Positions 1-9,270 are shown, counted from the stretch's first letter. The stretch: 64,000 nt of DNA from Aliivibrio fischeri ATCC 7744 = JCM 18803 = DSM 507 (GCF_023983475.1 NZ_CP092713.1:1116001-1180000), one strand, 5' to 3'. Translations and numbers: made by a program. The notes: generated by a model not told the origin, from the sequence alone.

Positions 1-1
1 T

Positions 2-136
2 GATTCTAAATTACCGATGATACGGCAACCTTTTGCAACGATAGATAAAGATGCCGAGGTAGACCGACTACTAAAAAGGCCCATGAGTGTTTCTCCAATT
101 GATATTAATTTAACTAAAGAATACTATCATGAATAG
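2..136 (+). CDS. C-terminal end of an unidentified protein (partial)
   Basis: An open frame enters from the left edge and ends at TAG 134-136, giving the last 44 residues of a protein. The tail is rich in charged residues and ends KEYYHE. I do not recognise the family from this fragment. It points the same way as yceH, with about 100 bp between the stop and the yceH start, so it need not be in the same operon. Confidence 0.5.
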   Translation, partial: DSKLPMIRQPFATIDKDAEVDRLLKRPMSVSPIDINLTKEYYHE

Positions 137-235
137 AATATAGCGTATCTACTAATTGATTAGTTAATAACATATTTTAACCGCTTAGCTCACACTTACG
201 TCATTTTGGGCGGTTATAAGCAAGGAAAAGATAAA

Positions 236-889
236 ATGAGAATATTTAGCGAGACTGAGATCCGTATTATCGGCTGTTTAATTGAAAAAGAAATCACAAC
301 GCCAGAGCAATATCCATTAACTCTCAATGCATTAACAACCGCCTGTAATCAAAAAAGCAATCGTGACCCCGTAACCTCACTAACGGATTCTGATGTCTTA
401 GATAGTGTGAATGCACTGATCCAAGAACGTATCATTACTGATGAAACTCGAGGTAATTCACGCGTAGCGAAATACCAACATCGTTTCTGTAATACCGAAT
501 TTGGTAGTCTTAAATTCTCTAAGCAAGAACTTGCTATTTTATGTGTTTTGTTTTTGCGTGGTCCGCAAACACCAGGCGAACTTCGCACAAGAACACAGCG
601 TTTATGCGAATTTGATAACGTAGCTCAAGTTGAAAATGTATTAAATGGTCTTTCTGCAGATGAACACAACCCTAAAGTGATCAAATTAGAAAAAGAACCA
701 GGTAAAAGAGAGGCACGTTTTGCTCATTTATTCTGTGGGGAAATCAGTCAAGCAACAGCAACGTTTCAACAGGTGCCTTCAGAGTCACGTGATAATGAAC
801 GTATTGTGGCACTCGAATCAGACGTGGCTGATTTAAAACTTGAAGTAGAAGAACTAAAGAAACTTATCAACAATTTACTTGATAAATAA
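236..889 (+). CDS. yceH: YceH / DUF480 (UPF0502) family protein
   Basis: A 217-residue protein of the YceH (DUF480) family, which is built from two winged-helix-like domains and whose biochemical role is not established. The N-terminus carries the family pattern LIEKEITTPEQYPLTLNAL, and the middle shows the LRGPQTPGELRTR segment. The C-terminus (about 180-217) is a predicted coiled coil rich in Glu, Leu and Lys. I chose ATG 236 because an AAGGAAAAG ribosome site lies just upstream and the length then matches the family; an upstream start at 206 would add 10 unsupported residues. Its stop overlaps the next gene by one base (TAATG), suggesting translational coupling. Confidence 0.9.
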   Translation: MRIFSETEIRIIGCLIEKEITTPEQYPLTLNALTTACNQKSNRDPVTSLTDSDVLDSVNALIQERIITDETRGNSRVAKYQHRFCNTEFGSLKFSKQELAILCVLFLRGPQTPGELRTRTQRLCEFDNVAQVENVLNGLSADEHNPKVIKLEKEPGKREARFAHLFCGEISQATATFQQVPSESRDNERIVALESDVADLKLEVEELKKLINNLLDK

Positions 890-1173
890 TGATTGAAGAA
901 AAGAACACATGGTTTATCTACCTGATAAGAACTCGGGTAGGTAGCTTGTATTGCGGTATTACTAATAATTTAGAACGACGCTTTAAAATGCATCAAGATG
1001 GGAAAGGGGCAAAATACCTTAAAGGAAAAGGCCCTTTGACCTTAGTTTGGCATTGCGACGTTGAAAATAAATCCATTGCTTTAAAATACGAATATCGTAT
1101 AAAAAAAATGACTAAAGCATCAAAAGAAGCCTTAGTCATTAATCAAATACCATTACCAACTATTAATGATTAA
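889..1173 (+). CDS. GIY-YIG nuclease superfamily protein (YhbQ/UPF0213-like)
   Basis: A 94-residue single-domain GIY-YIG protein. The signature appears as [17 protein letters not shown] near residues 9-25 (Y-L and YCGIT replacing GIY and YIG), followed by the conserved Arg in LERRFKMH and the KYLKGKGP segment typical of the YhbQ group. YhbQ-like proteins have been linked to DNA repair and structure-specific nuclease activity. The start shares one base with the stop of yceH, so the two genes are probably co-translated. The 3' end overlaps the convergent nadE gene by 4 bp. Confidence 0.88.
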   Translation: MIEEKNTWFIYLIRTRVGSLYCGITNNLERRFKMHQDGKGAKYLKGKGPLTLVWHCDVENKSIALKYEYRIKKMTKASKEALVINQIPLPTIND

Positions 1174-2000
1174 TCATAAATGGTTGGGATAGGCTTACGT
1201 TTATGCTGAGACATTTGGTAGATTTTAATTAATCGAGCTTCTGCATCAGCATCAATTTTTTTACCTTCCAAAAAGTCATCAATTTGATCATAGCTAACAG
1301 ATAAAGCATCTTCGTCCGCTTTCTGTGGTGCTAACTCTTCTAAATCAGCAGTAGGCACTTTTTTAACTAACTGTTCAGGCGCACCTAATTGTGCTGCGAC
1401 CTCACGAACTTGGCGCTTATTTAAACCAAATAAAGGCGCTAAGTCACACGCACCATCACCAAATTTAGTATAAAAGCCCGTAATATTTTCAGCAGAATGA
1501 TCAGTACCCAATACCAAACCACCGACATAACCTGCAACTTCGTATTGAGCGATCATACGAGCACGAGCCTTAACGTTACCTTTTACAAAATCAATTTTTG
1601 CACTGTCTGTTGGCAATAAGTCCGTATCTTGAAGTGCGATGTGATTAGCAGAATGCAAACCATCAACACCTTCTTTAATATTGATACTAATAGAGTGGGT
1701 CGGCTGAATAAATTGAAGTGCCAATTGTGCTTCATCTTCATCTTTTTGGATACCATAAGGAAGACGAACTGCGATAAATTGATAATCAGAACTTTGAGTC
1801 TCAAGGTTAAGTTCATTTACGGCAAGTTGAGCTAAACGACCACAAGTTGTCGAATCAACACCACCACTGATACCAAGAATTAACGATTTACAGTGAGCTT
1901 CAAGCAATTTACTTTTAATAAAGTCCACACGTTTTTTGATCTCTTCAACAGGGTCAATTGACACCTTTACTTTCATTTCTTCAACAATTTGCTGCTGCAT
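1170..2000 (-). CDS. nadE: NH3-dependent NAD+ synthetase
   Basis: Catalyses the last step of NAD synthesis: ATP-dependent amidation of nicotinic acid adenine dinucleotide using ammonia. The 276-residue length matches E. coli NadE. The N-type PP-loop is seen as [10 protein letters not shown] (about 42-51), followed by FIAVRLPYG, the [12 protein letters not shown] substrate region, and KVPTADLE. There is no glutaminase domain, so it is the ammonia-dependent type. An AAGGAATGAG ribosome site precedes the ATG. It is divergent from an NMN/NaMN adenylyltransferase, placing two consecutive NAD synthesis steps side by side. Confidence 0.96.
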   Translation of the reverse strand: MQQQIVEEMKVKVSIDPVEEIKKRVDFIKSKLLEAHCKSLILGISGGVDSTTCGRLAQLAVNELNLETQSSDYQFIAVRLPYGIQKDEDEAQLALQFIQPTHSISINIKEGVDGLHSANHIALQDTDLLPTDSAKIDFVKGNVKARARMIAQYEVAGYVGGLVLGTDHSAENITGFYTKFGDGACDLAPLFGLNKRQVREVAAQLGAPEQLVKKVPTADLEELAPQKADEDALSVSYDQIDDFLEGKKIDADAEARLIKIYQMSQHKRKPIPTIYD

Positions 2001-2154
2001 TACTCATTCCTTTGCTCATTCGAGTCTTATTTACGATTAATGTTGATTAATAATACTGAAATAATGTAATTAATAATAGAGAAATGATACATGGCATAGC
2101 CTTTGACAAAATTTTCACTTATGCTGTTTATAATCAAGTCGATAGGAAGTTTGT

Positions 2155-2667
2155 ATGAAGATTGCTGTATTTGGAAGCGCGTTTAATCCGCCATCTCTTG
2201 GTCATAAAAGCGTTATCGAGCGTCTTGGGCATTTTGATAGAGTTTTGCTCGTACCGAGTATTGCCCATGCGTGGGGAAAAACCATGCTTTCATTTGATAC
2301 TCGTGTAGAAATGTTGAATGAATTTGCTAAAGATTTAATTATCAAAAATGTCGAAATCTCGACATTGGAAAAAGAGATTTACATTCCAGATCAGAGCGTA
2401 ACTACATTTTCACTGCTAAATAAGCTTCAAGAAAGTGAAAAAAACGCCGATATAACTTTCATAATAGGACCAGACAACCTATTACAATTTGCTAAGTTTC
2501 ATAAGTCAGACGAAATAGTAAAACGTTGGTCTGTCATGGCATGTCCTGAAACAGTTGCGATCCGCAGCACAGACATAAGGAATGCAATTGGTGACAATAT
2601 GGAAATTAGCCACTTAACAACACCGCATGTTGCGGATTATATAAAGAAACATCGATTATACGAGTAA
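2155..2667 (+). CDS. Nicotinate/nicotinamide nucleotide adenylyltransferase-like protein
   Basis: A 170-residue nucleotidyltransferase of the HIGH superfamily. The N-terminus AVFGSAFNPPSLGHKSVIERL has the GxxNPxxxGH motif of NadD/NMNAT enzymes, and the C-terminal IRSTDIRNAI is the second conserved motif (ISSTxxR), which binds ATP phosphates. The expected reaction is joining ATP to nicotinate or nicotinamide mononucleotide. It is shorter than typical NadD (about 210 residues), so this is probably a paralogue. Divergent from nadE over a 154-bp shared promoter region; AGGAAG lies just before the ATG. Confidence 0.85.
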   Translation: MKIAVFGSAFNPPSLGHKSVIERLGHFDRVLLVPSIAHAWGKTMLSFDTRVEMLNEFAKDLIIKNVEISTLEKEIYIPDQSVTTFSLLNKLQESEKNADITFIIGPDNLLQFAKFHKSDEIVKRWSVMACPETVAIRSTDIRNAIGDNMEISHLTTPHVADYIKKHRLYE

Positions 2668-2673
2668 CAATAA

Positions 2674-3183
2674 ATGAAGAAACAAGTAAGTTTACTTAGT
2701 CTACTTTTCTTACTGCCTTTAAATGTGAGTGCAGGGAATAAGGCCACTTGTTTTCAGGAAAGTTACGATAGTTATTCTCGTGAAATTTACTCTTCAACCT
2801 CATCATGCTTAATTCCACTGTTTGAAGTAAACCAGTTCATTAATCAACTGACCAGTATGACCAATAGAATCGAAAGCGAAGTATTTGAAGAACCTACATT
2901 CTGGGAAAGCTGGGCTTACAGTACAGGTGATGACCCATTACTAACGGGTTATTTAAGCGATAGTGCTGTTGGGTTTACCGTTTGGCAACCAGAAGAGTAT
3001 TATGATAAAAAAATTGAAGAATTTGAATCGTATGGCGAATGGCTTGAAAGCCACGGTTTACAGTTGAGCTTGGCGTTTGGTGGCGAGAAAAAAGGCAAAA
3101 GTGCACGATTTCGTATTGATTATCGCTGGCACGATAAAGCAGATGATCAGGTCTTTATGCAATTTGAAGTGCCTTTTCAGTAA
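2674..3183 (+). CDS. Secreted protein of unknown function
   Basis: A 169-residue protein with a clear signal peptide (basic KK, leucine-rich core, cleavage likely after NVSAG near residue 21). The mature part is acidic and aromatic, with Cys near residues 26 and 45 that could form a disulfide. The C-terminus ends with the alternating pattern VFMQFEVPFQ, suggesting a beta-rich fold. It starts 6 bp after the adenylyltransferase stop with no ribosome site of its own, so it is probably expressed by coupling. I do not recognise a family; a periplasmic location is inferred. Confidence 0.8.
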   Translation: MKKQVSLLSLLFLLPLNVSAGNKATCFQESYDSYSREIYSSTSSCLIPLFEVNQFINQLTSMTNRIESEVFEEPTFWESWAYSTGDDPLLTGYLSDSAVGFTVWQPEEYYDKKIEEFESYGEWLESHGLQLSLAFGGEKKGKSARFRIDYRWHDKADDQVFMQFEVPFQ

Positions 3184-3220
3184 CCATCTAATTCATAAAG
3201 ACCTTTGTTAAAGCAGGCAG

Positions 3221-3841
3221 TTATTCACTTAAAATAGCAAAAGCCTGCTCCATTAATTGAACATTACCCTCAAACAGCCTTTCAGCAATAACATCCATTT
3301 TACCACCGGATTTTCTCAGTTTGTCTGCTTCACGAACTTTTAATAGCATCATCATATCGGCAGATAAATCGACGTCTTCTGGAATTGTGCTTTTCCCTAA
3401 TTCTGCAACATAACGCGTTATCGAATTGGATTTATCAGAAAGTGATGTGTGACAAGTCGAATCCAAAATCTCATCCTGAATTACAGATAATAGACGTTGC
3501 TGTGCTTCGTTGCTGATAGTTTTCGTTTGAAGCTTATTTAAAGCAGCACAAAGTAATGGAGTCGAGTGAAGGTAGCCACCTTGGTGCGGTAAGTTTTCAC
3601 GAGTTCTTATAGAAAAACAAATTCTAGAAATGGTCGAATTAGGAACCACCGTTTCTGAGATTAAAGAGTCGAACGGCAGCCAAAACATCTCTCCAGCTTC
3701 AACTAAATATTCCCATTTGCCAAGACGAATTAGCATTGCGCCAGATTCAACCGAAACCAGTTCGTAATGATTTTTCTTCTTACGAGCAGTGTAAAAAAGC
3801 GTAGTAAGTGTGTCTGACTCAAAAGTAATTACGTTTTTCAT
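3221..3841 (-). CDS. AraC-like regulator with degenerate C-terminal helix-turn-helix
   Basis: The first 110 or so residues form an AraC-type cupin (ESGAMLIRLGKWEYLVEAGEMFWLPFDS resembles the sensor half of AraC regulators). A normal member would then have two helix-turn-helix motifs over about 100 residues. Here the C-terminus is short, and only a weak match to the second motif remains (GGKMDVIAERLFEGNVQLMEQAF). With 206 residues it is about 50 shorter than usual. ATG 3841 was chosen because GAGG lies 8 nt upstream. It may be a regulator that has lost DNA contacts, or a cupin protein of other role. Confidence 0.7.
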   Translation of the reverse strand: MKNVITFESDTLTTLFYTARKKKNHYELVSVESGAMLIRLGKWEYLVEAGEMFWLPFDSLISETVVPNSTISRICFSIRTRENLPHQGGYLHSTPLLCAALNKLQTKTISNEAQQRLLSVIQDEILDSTCHTSLSDKSNSITRYVAELGKSTIPEDVDLSADMMMLLKVREADKLRKSGGKMDVIAERLFEGNVQLMEQAFAILSE

Positions 3842-4021
3842 ATCGACCTCTAAATTGAAGTGCGTAACTTTACTGGTTTCCATTAAAAAATCAATGCATT
3901 CTCATGCTTTATCATTGATTTAAGCTCCAATGGTACGACCTCTGAAATTGATCACGTACAACGACATAAAAATCAAGTAGAATATGCGCTTATTCTATTT
4001 TCGGTAACCAGAAGTCCAAAC

Positions 4022-5149
4022 ATGACCACACAAGATATCTATCAAGAAATTCGTCCATATAACGACAACGAAGTGCCTGCGGCTATTGAGCGATTAATTT
4101 CTGATGATGAATTTATAACAGCCATTCTTCACTACAAATTTCCATCAGCATCTAAGTTTTTGTTTTGGCTTCTTGCTCCATTACTACGTTACAAATTACG
4201 TAGCACATTATCAAAAATCAAAACAGTTGAAGATGTGCAAATTAATGTTGCTAAGTATTTGAATAAAACCATCAAAACCACAACAGGTGGTATTACTCAT
4301 TCAGGTCTTGATAAATTAGATCCAGAACAATCTTACTTGTTCGTTTCTAATCACCGTGATATTGCAATGGATCCTGCATTAATGAACTGGGTTTTATATA
4401 ACAATAAAATGCAGACGGTACGCATTGCCATTGGTGACAACCTATTAAAGAAAGCATGCAGCACTGAATTAATGAAACTGAATAAAAGTTTCATTGTTAA
4501 ACGTTCAGCAAAAGCGCCTCGCCAAATGCTACAAGCGTTAGGTTTATTGTCTTCATATATCAAACATTCGCTAGAAACCAATAATTCAATTTGGATTGCC
4601 CAAAAAGAAGGTCGAGCGAAAGACGGTAATGATTTTACTGATCCAGCTATTTTAAAAATGTTTCATGTAGAAGGGCGTAAGCGTAAAGAAAGTTTCGCCG
4701 ATTACATGAACGGTTTAAATATTGTTCCTGTATCAATTTCATACGAAAATGACCCACTGGATCTTCAAAAGGCGAAAGAACTGAATGCGTTAGCAACTCA
4801 AGGCTCTTATGAAAAAGGCGAATTTGAAGATATCGATAGCATTATTAAAGGTATCATCGGCAATAAAAAACGCATCCACATTCATTTTGGTGACGTTGTA
4901 ACTAGCGCACCTGAAAATGCAGATGAATTAGCGGTTGAGATGGATAAGCAAATCACACAGAACTACCACTTATTTCCAATCAATTACGCTGCTGCAAATG
5001 TTGAATCAAATGATGTTAATAAAAGCGTAATCAGCGAGTTGAATGAAAAACTCGCTCAATTAACAGAAGAAGAAAAGCCTTATTTGCGTGCGCTTTATGC
5101 TAATCCGGTTAATAACGCACGGAAAAGCAAAACTGAACCTACATTATAA
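4022..5149 (+). CDS. PlsC-like glycerolipid acyltransferase
   Basis: A 375-residue membrane-associated acyltransferase of the PlsB/PlsC superfamily. Catalytic motif I is SNHRDIAMD (His and Asp of HxxxxD, about residue 110), followed by the motif II region FIVKRS and motif III as KEGRAKDGND (EGR). A hydrophobic stretch near residues 40-60 (FLFWLLAPLLRY) may anchor it. Such enzymes transfer acyl groups to glycerol phosphate or lysophosphatidate; the exact substrate cannot be read from sequence. It converges with a LysR gene, whose stop codon lies 1 bp away. Confidence 0.85.
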   Translation: MTTQDIYQEIRPYNDNEVPAAIERLISDDEFITAILHYKFPSASKFLFWLLAPLLRYKLRSTLSKIKTVEDVQINVAKYLNKTIKTTTGGITHSGLDKLDPEQSYLFVSNHRDIAMDPALMNWVLYNNKMQTVRIAIGDNLLKKACSTELMKLNKSFIVKRSAKAPRQMLQALGLLSSYIKHSLETNNSIWIAQKEGRAKDGNDFTDPAILKMFHVEGRKRKESFADYMNGLNIVPVSISYENDPLDLQKAKELNALATQGSYEKGEFEDIDSIIKGIIGNKKRIHIHFGDVVTSAPENADELAVEMDKQITQNYHLFPINYAAANVESNDVNKSVISELNEKLAQLTEEEKPYLRALYANPVNNARKSKTEPTL

Positions 5150-5150
5150 A

Positions 5151-6074
5151 TTAGTTAAATAGCTTTTTATCCCAATGAGGAGGATTACCAACTTGTTGGG
5201 ATAAGAAGTCAATAAACGTTCTTACCTTAGGAGGCAAATGCTGTCTCCTTGGGTATACCGCATAAATCGGTAACTTCATATCTGCCTGCCATTCTTTTAA
5301 TAATCGAACTAAGCTGCCATTATCAAATTCATTTTCTAATAAATAGCTTGCTAAGTATGCGATACCTGCACCGGCTTTTGTTGCGTCTAAAATGGCAGAA
5401 GCATTATCAATTTTAAAGTTACTTTGAACATTAACCACTTGGTGTACACCATCACGAGTGAACTCCCAATCATTAAATCTTCGTTCGTTACTTTGATAAG
5501 TAATGCATTTATGTTTTACCAATTCAGCAGGACGTGTAGGACAGCCATGTTGCTCAATGTAACCAGGAGAAGCCGCAACAACAAATCGACAATCGGCTAT
5601 TTTTCTTGCGACCATACCTTCTGGTAAATCATCATGAATTGCAATCCAGCAATCTAAACCATCTTCAAGTAGTTTTGGTTTATGATCAAAAAGACTCACT
5701 TCGAGTTCAATTTCAGGAAACTGTGCTTGGAATTCAGCTAAAGCATGAATAATGTGGCTGTTACCAAACGATTGAGCGATCCCAACTTTAAAGACACCTG
5801 ATATTCTACCGTGATGAGCATCTAATAAAGCGTCAGCTTCATACGCAATATCAATTAATTTCTGACAATATTCTGCGTATTGACTACCAAGTTCAGTAAT
5901 AGAAACCGAGCGATTATTACGTTGAACCAACTGACAATCTAAACGGGTTTCTAGTGCTTTTACTTGTTTGGATACATGAGATTTTGAAATACCAAGTTTT
6001 TCTGCTGCTCGAGTAAAATTCAATTCATTTGCTACCGTAGCAAAAATGACCATCTCGTGTAGGTTGTCTAACAT
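5151..6074 (-). CDS. LysR family transcriptional regulator
   Basis: A canonical LysR regulator of about 307 residues. The N-terminal winged helix is clear: NFTRAAEKLGISKSHVSKQVKALETRLDCQL with the recognition helix SKSHVSKQV. It is followed by the periplasmic-binding-protein-like effector domain (VGIAQSFGN, IAYLASYLLEN). Starts at 6086 and 6074 are both possible; I prefer 6074 because it places MLDNLHEMVIF at the usual distance from the helix-turn-helix. No target gene is divergent from it here, so its regulon is unknown. Confidence 0.9.
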   Translation of the reverse strand: MLDNLHEMVIFATVANELNFTRAAEKLGISKSHVSKQVKALETRLDCQLVQRNNRSVSITELGSQYAEYCQKLIDIAYEADALLDAHHGRISGVFKVGIAQSFGNSHIIHALAEFQAQFPEIELEVSLFDHKPKLLEDGLDCWIAIHDDLPEGMVARKIADCRFVVAASPGYIEQHGCPTRPAELVKHKCITYQSNERRFNDWEFTRDGVHQVVNVQSNFKIDNASAILDATKAGAGIAYLASYLLENEFDNGSLVRLLKEWQADMKLPIYAVYPRRQHLPPKVRTFIDFLSQQVGNPPHWDKKLFN

Positions 6075-6113
6075 AATACTGCCCATAATATTTTTTATGA
6101 GCTTATTGTAATG

Positions 6114-6728
6114 CTACTTAAAAATATAACCATCAACTTTTATGGTTTTTGGAAATTCAGTAATTTGTTGACCGCCTAAATAGATATTACCTTTTACAAC
6201 CAAATCGTCAGGAAGTGTTGTAATTTTTGAATGACCTAAATATAGATTCCCCGTAACCGTTAACTGTTTAGGTAATTGAGTAAGGGGAGTTCTAATCACA
6301 CTTAAATCACCATTCACCGTTAAACGTTGTGGAAGCTCTGTAATACTAGAGCCAGCAAAATTAATAAAACCAGCGACTTTAATACCTCGAGGGTAACGTT
6401 TTAGTTCCGTTGTACCCGCCAAGTTCAAGTAGCCTTCAACCTTCGTACCACGAGGAATGGTTCTAATAACCGTATTGGCCAAATTTAAGTTGCCTTTTAC
6501 AACTAAACCCTTTGGTAATTTTTTGATTTTACTATTTGCAAGGTTCAAATTACCTTTAAGAACAAGGTCATCAGGCAACTCTGTGTAATCTGTGTTTCTA
6601 AGCGTAATATTTCCATAACTATCAATATGATTAATTAAACGATGTTTATTTAGCTTTTCTGCATAAACTGGATTGCTTAAAAATACACAGCCAATAAGGC
6701 CAGTCAGCAGGTAATTGAATTTAGACAT
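6114..6728 (-). CDS. Secreted repeat protein (leucine-rich-like solenoid)
   Basis: A 204-residue protein with an N-terminal signal peptide (LLTGLIGCVFLSNPVYA). The rest is about eight tandem units of 19-22 residues with the pattern LPxxLxVxGxLxLxxTxI (for example LPDDLVVKGNIYLG). This builds a small right-handed or leucine-rich solenoid. Similar repeat series occur in effector and phage proteins, but no catalytic part is attached here. An exported binding or structural protein is inferred. ATG 6728 is preferred over GTG 6737; CCGTGAAAATT precedes it. Confidence 0.75.
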   Translation of the reverse strand: MSKFNYLLTGLIGCVFLSNPVYAEKLNKHRLINHIDSYGNITLRNTDYTELPDDLVLKGNLNLANSKIKKLPKGLVVKGNLNLANTVIRTIPRGTKVEGYLNLAGTTELKRYPRGIKVAGFINFAGSSITELPQRLTVNGDLSVIRTPLTQLPKQLTVTGNLYLGHSKITTLPDDLVVKGNIYLGGQQITEFPKTIKVDGYIFK

Positions 6729-6925
6729 AATTTTCACGGTAAATGAATCTATTCCTATATTATCGACAAATTTGCAAATAAGTTTAATCTCAAATCAGTG
6801 ATATAGGTCCTTATTTTACGTTTCATTTATGAAACTACTTTTGTTATAGTGAAATTCGGTAATGGATACCGAAGCGACAAATGTGTCACTAGTAAACTCA
6901 AATTTTTAAGGTTTAAGGAAACATC

Positions 6926-7132
6926 ATGGCTAAAGCAACTGGTACTGTTAAATGGTTTAACGAAGAAAAAGGTTTTGGTTTTATTGCTCAAGAGAATGGA
7001 CCTGATGTGTTCGCTCACTTTAGCCAAATTCAATCAGAAGGCTTCAAAACGTTAAAAGAAGGCCAAGCAGTGTCTTTCGATGTTGAGCAAGGTCAAAAAG
7101 GCCCGCAAGCAGCTAATATCGTAGCTCTTTAA
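6926..7132 (+). CDS. Cold shock protein (CspA family)
   Basis: A 68-residue cold shock domain protein, full length for the family. It contains RNP1 as KGFGFI and RNP2 as VFAHF, the two aromatic-rich strands that bind single-stranded RNA or DNA. The gene is preceded by AAGGAAACATC and a long AT-rich leader of at least 80 bases (6840-6925), as in cold-inducible csp mRNAs. It is followed by a strong terminator at 7151-7186. The role is likely RNA chaperoning; whether it is cold-induced cannot be read from sequence. Confidence 0.95.
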   Translation: MAKATGTVKWFNEEKGFGFIAQENGPDVFAHFSQIQSEGFKTLKEGQAVSFDVEQGQKGPQAANIVAL

Positions 7133-7150
7133 TAAAACAGAATTAATAAA

Positions 7151-7187
7151 AAAGGCCCTCTAGGTAACTAGTTAGGGCCTTTTTTTC
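7151..7187 (+). terminator. Terminator of the cold shock gene
   Basis: A hairpin with arms AAAGGCCCT and AGGGCCTTT, with an inner small palindrome, followed by a run of T. It lies 18 bp after the csp stop. IS3 copy 1 starts 6 bp further on. Confidence 0.9.
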
Positions 7188-7233
7188 ATTTTTGTCTCGT
7201 CCTGAAATGTGTTTACACATTTAGGACTTTTAT

Positions 7234-7632
7234 ATGACAAATCAAGAAAAAACAAAGAATAAGCGAACTCAACGCGATTATTCATTAGGCTTTAAATTGC
7301 AGCTTGTTGCCGCTATAGAAAAAGGCGATATGACCTATAAGCAAGCTCAAAACATTTATGGCATTCAAGGTCGATCTACCGTACTTACTTGGTTAAGAAA
7401 ACACGGTAAGATGGACTGGTCTCAATCACCTAAGATTATTATGCCTAAATCCCCGAAAGCGAAAGAATCGCCTGCACAAAAAATTAAACGTTTAGAGCGA
7501 GAGCTTGATGATGAAAGAATGCGTAATTTATTACTTAATGAAGTAGTGAATATCATGGACGCAGAACATGGTGCAGGCCTTAGAAAAAAGTATATTGCCA
7601 AGGAGCAAGAAGTCTTCAAAAGCAGAAAATGA
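7234..7632 (+). CDS. IS3-family transposase OrfA (copy 1)
   Basis: A 132-residue helix-turn-helix protein that recognises the IS ends. The N-terminus (RDYSLGFKLQLVAAIEKGDMTYKQAQ) and the GRSTVLTWLRKHGKM segment form the DNA-binding motif. A leucine-zipper-like coiled coil follows (KIKRLERELDDERMRNLLLNE, about 90-110). Its stop lies inside the start of orfB (ATGA), and the A-rich run before it could support a -1 shift to produce an OrfAB fusion transposase. Confidence 0.93.
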   Translation: MTNQEKTKNKRTQRDYSLGFKLQLVAAIEKGDMTYKQAQNIYGIQGRSTVLTWLRKHGKMDWSQSPKIIMPKSPKAKESPAQKIKRLERELDDERMRNLLLNEVVNIMDAEHGAGLRKKYIAKEQEVFKSRK

Positions 7633-8462
7633 TCAGCTTAGAGCGAGCTAGTCAGCTACTTGGCATTACAAGACAATGTATATACCAACAAGAACGTAGA
7701 GCTCTGAAACGTGCCGTTGAACTTTCACCGGTTAAAAATATGGTGCAAGAAATTCGTCGATATATGCCTCGTATTGGAGGTAAAAAATTATATTTTTTAC
7801 TTAAGCCCAAATTCATCACTCATGGCATAAAGTTAGGCAGAGATAACTTTTTTTCCTATTTAAGAAATGAGTGCTTATTAGTAAAACCTAAACGAAGTTA
7901 TACAAAAACTACCTATAGTAAGCATTGGATGAAAAAACATCCTAATTTACTTAAAGAAGTAACACCTCAAGCATCTGAAGAGGTTTTTGTTAGTGATATC
8001 ACTTACGTTCAATCACAAAAAGGTATTCATTATTTATCTTTAGTAACAGATGCTTATAGTCGAAAGATAATGGGATATGAATTAAGTGATGAAATGAAAG
8101 CTACTGATGTAGTCAAAGCTCTTGATATGGCGATAGATAGCCGTCAATATCAAAGGAGTACGATTCATCATTCAGACCGAGGATTACAGTATTGTTCAAA
8201 GGTTTATCAGGAAAAATTGAATAAAAATGATATTAAGCCATCAATGACGGATGGTTATGATTGCTATCAAAATGCATTAGCAGAGCGAATAAATGGGATA
8301 CTTAAACAAGAGTTTCTTTTGTATGACTGTAAAGATTTAGAGGAGTTAAGGCATTTAGTTGAAGAATCTATTTTTATTTATAATGAAATGCGGCCACATT
8401 TAAGCTTGGGAATGAGTACACCAAATCAAGTACACAAAAAAGCCAAGTGCGTACGCACTTAG
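7629..8462 (+). CDS. IS3-family transposase OrfB, DDE catalytic domain (copy 1)
   Basis: A 277-residue integrase-core protein. The catalytic triad is visible: Asp in VSDITYV, Asp in HHSDRGLQY and Glu in ALAERINGILK with the family spacing. It starts with the HTH_21-like region (YMPRIGGKKLYFLL). In IS3 elements this half provides strand transfer, normally as the OrfAB fusion. The gene is intact, so the element is probably active. The stop TAG lies within a 16-bp palindrome. Confidence 0.95.
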   Translation: MISLERASQLLGITRQCIYQQERRALKRAVELSPVKNMVQEIRRYMPRIGGKKLYFLLKPKFITHGIKLGRDNFFSYLRNECLLVKPKRSYTKTTYSKHWMKKHPNLLKEVTPQASEEVFVSDITYVQSQKGIHYLSLVTDAYSRKIMGYELSDEMKATDVVKALDMAIDSRQYQRSTIHHSDRGLQYCSKVYQEKLNKNDIKPSMTDGYDCYQNALAERINGILKQEFLLYDCKDLEELRHLVEESIFIYNEMRPHLSLGMSTPNQVHKKAKCVRT

Positions 8463-8514
8463 CTTTCAATTAAAAATCGTCAACGTATTTTAGGACGAGA
8501 CATTTGAACTAAAA

Positions 8515-8811
8515 TTAGCGACGTAAAGAACGTGTTTTTAATTCATAAATTAGTTTTTCTGCACTGCATGAAAACTTAAGACGCGCATGCAATTCTTTTT
8601 CATCTTCGGTAATTACAATACTGTGCTCAACGTCTGCACATACTTCTTTAGCCAATGCTAGGTAGTTAGAAAATTCGGATTCTAATAATACTTTATTGTC
8701 AGCGAAGATGCTTACTTCAGCAACATCATCACCTTCTTTAATCACAAAACCCATTTCTGCACTACAACCACATGCTTCACATGGTACGTTTTGTTCAACT
8801 TCAGAACTCAT
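8515..8811 (-). CDS. YfcZ/YiiS family protein (DUF406)
   Basis: A 98-residue small cytoplasmic protein. The N-terminal CEACGCSAEMGFVI matches the YfcZ/YiiS (DUF406) family, whose function is unknown. Three Cys in CEACGC could bind a metal or form a disulfide. ATG 8811 is supported by GAGGAT 9 nt upstream; a longer frame starting at 8826 lacks a site. Copy 1 of the IS lies just downstream of its stop (12 bp), so the IS inserted between this gene and the csp terminator. Confidence 0.85.
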   Translation of the reverse strand: MSSEVEQNVPCEACGCSAEMGFVIKEGDDVAEVSIFADNKVLLESEFSNYLALAKEVCADVEHSIVITEDEKELHARLKFSCSAEKLIYELKTRSLRR

Positions 8812-9270
8812 TGCTTGTATCCTCAATAGTAGTAGTAGGGTAATACTATGCTGCTTTTTATCAGAACTCTACCATTTTTATCATATTGAATATCTAGTTG
8901 CATAAAAGATAACATCTGAACAAAGAATTACGCACAGTTACTTAACTTGGGATGAATTTCTCAAAAAACGCACCCATATGACAAATTTTTGTAAGAATCA
9001 GCAGGCGTTTGTTGTAATTCAATACTGTATACCGCAAACTAGACTCTAAACGCTTTCTTAGGCCACAACTTCGTATTTACGTTACATTTTTTATTTCTTA
9101 CTTTTGAGAACGAATTTAACGGACAAGTTGTTATATGATGTTTAGAAAGCAATACACGATAAAAATAAATTAATAAAAGGATTTGAATCTTACAAATCTA
9201 CTAGATTTCACTATTAGTACATTTTTATGATTGATTTCTTAATGGACTAACCACTTAGAAGAGCTTTATT
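8812..9270. other. 459-bp AT-rich intergenic region
   Basis: Lies between the divergent yfcZ-like and tetR-like genes, so it must hold both promoters. I see no convincing coding frame, RNA gene or strong hairpin in it. Confidence 0.5.

Larger units (their letters stand above)
7193..8502 (+). mobile_element. IS3-family insertion sequence, copy 1 (1,310 bp)
   Basis: The ends read TGTCTCGTCCTGAAAT (left) and, on the complement, TGTCTCGTCCTAAAAT (right): imperfect inverted repeats starting TG. The flanks show a 3-bp duplication ttt (7190-7192 and 8503-8505), as expected for this family. It encodes orfA and orfB overlapping by ATGA in a -1 relation. A second copy of the same length with identical proteins lies inverted at 30871-32180. 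The right part contains a perfect palindrome AAGTGCGTACGCACTT around the orfB stop. Confidence 0.95.

Noticed and set aside
8812-9270. Possible small RNA in the 459-bp gap
   Set aside because: No stable hairpin with a T run and no recognisable promoter pair could be defined by eye.
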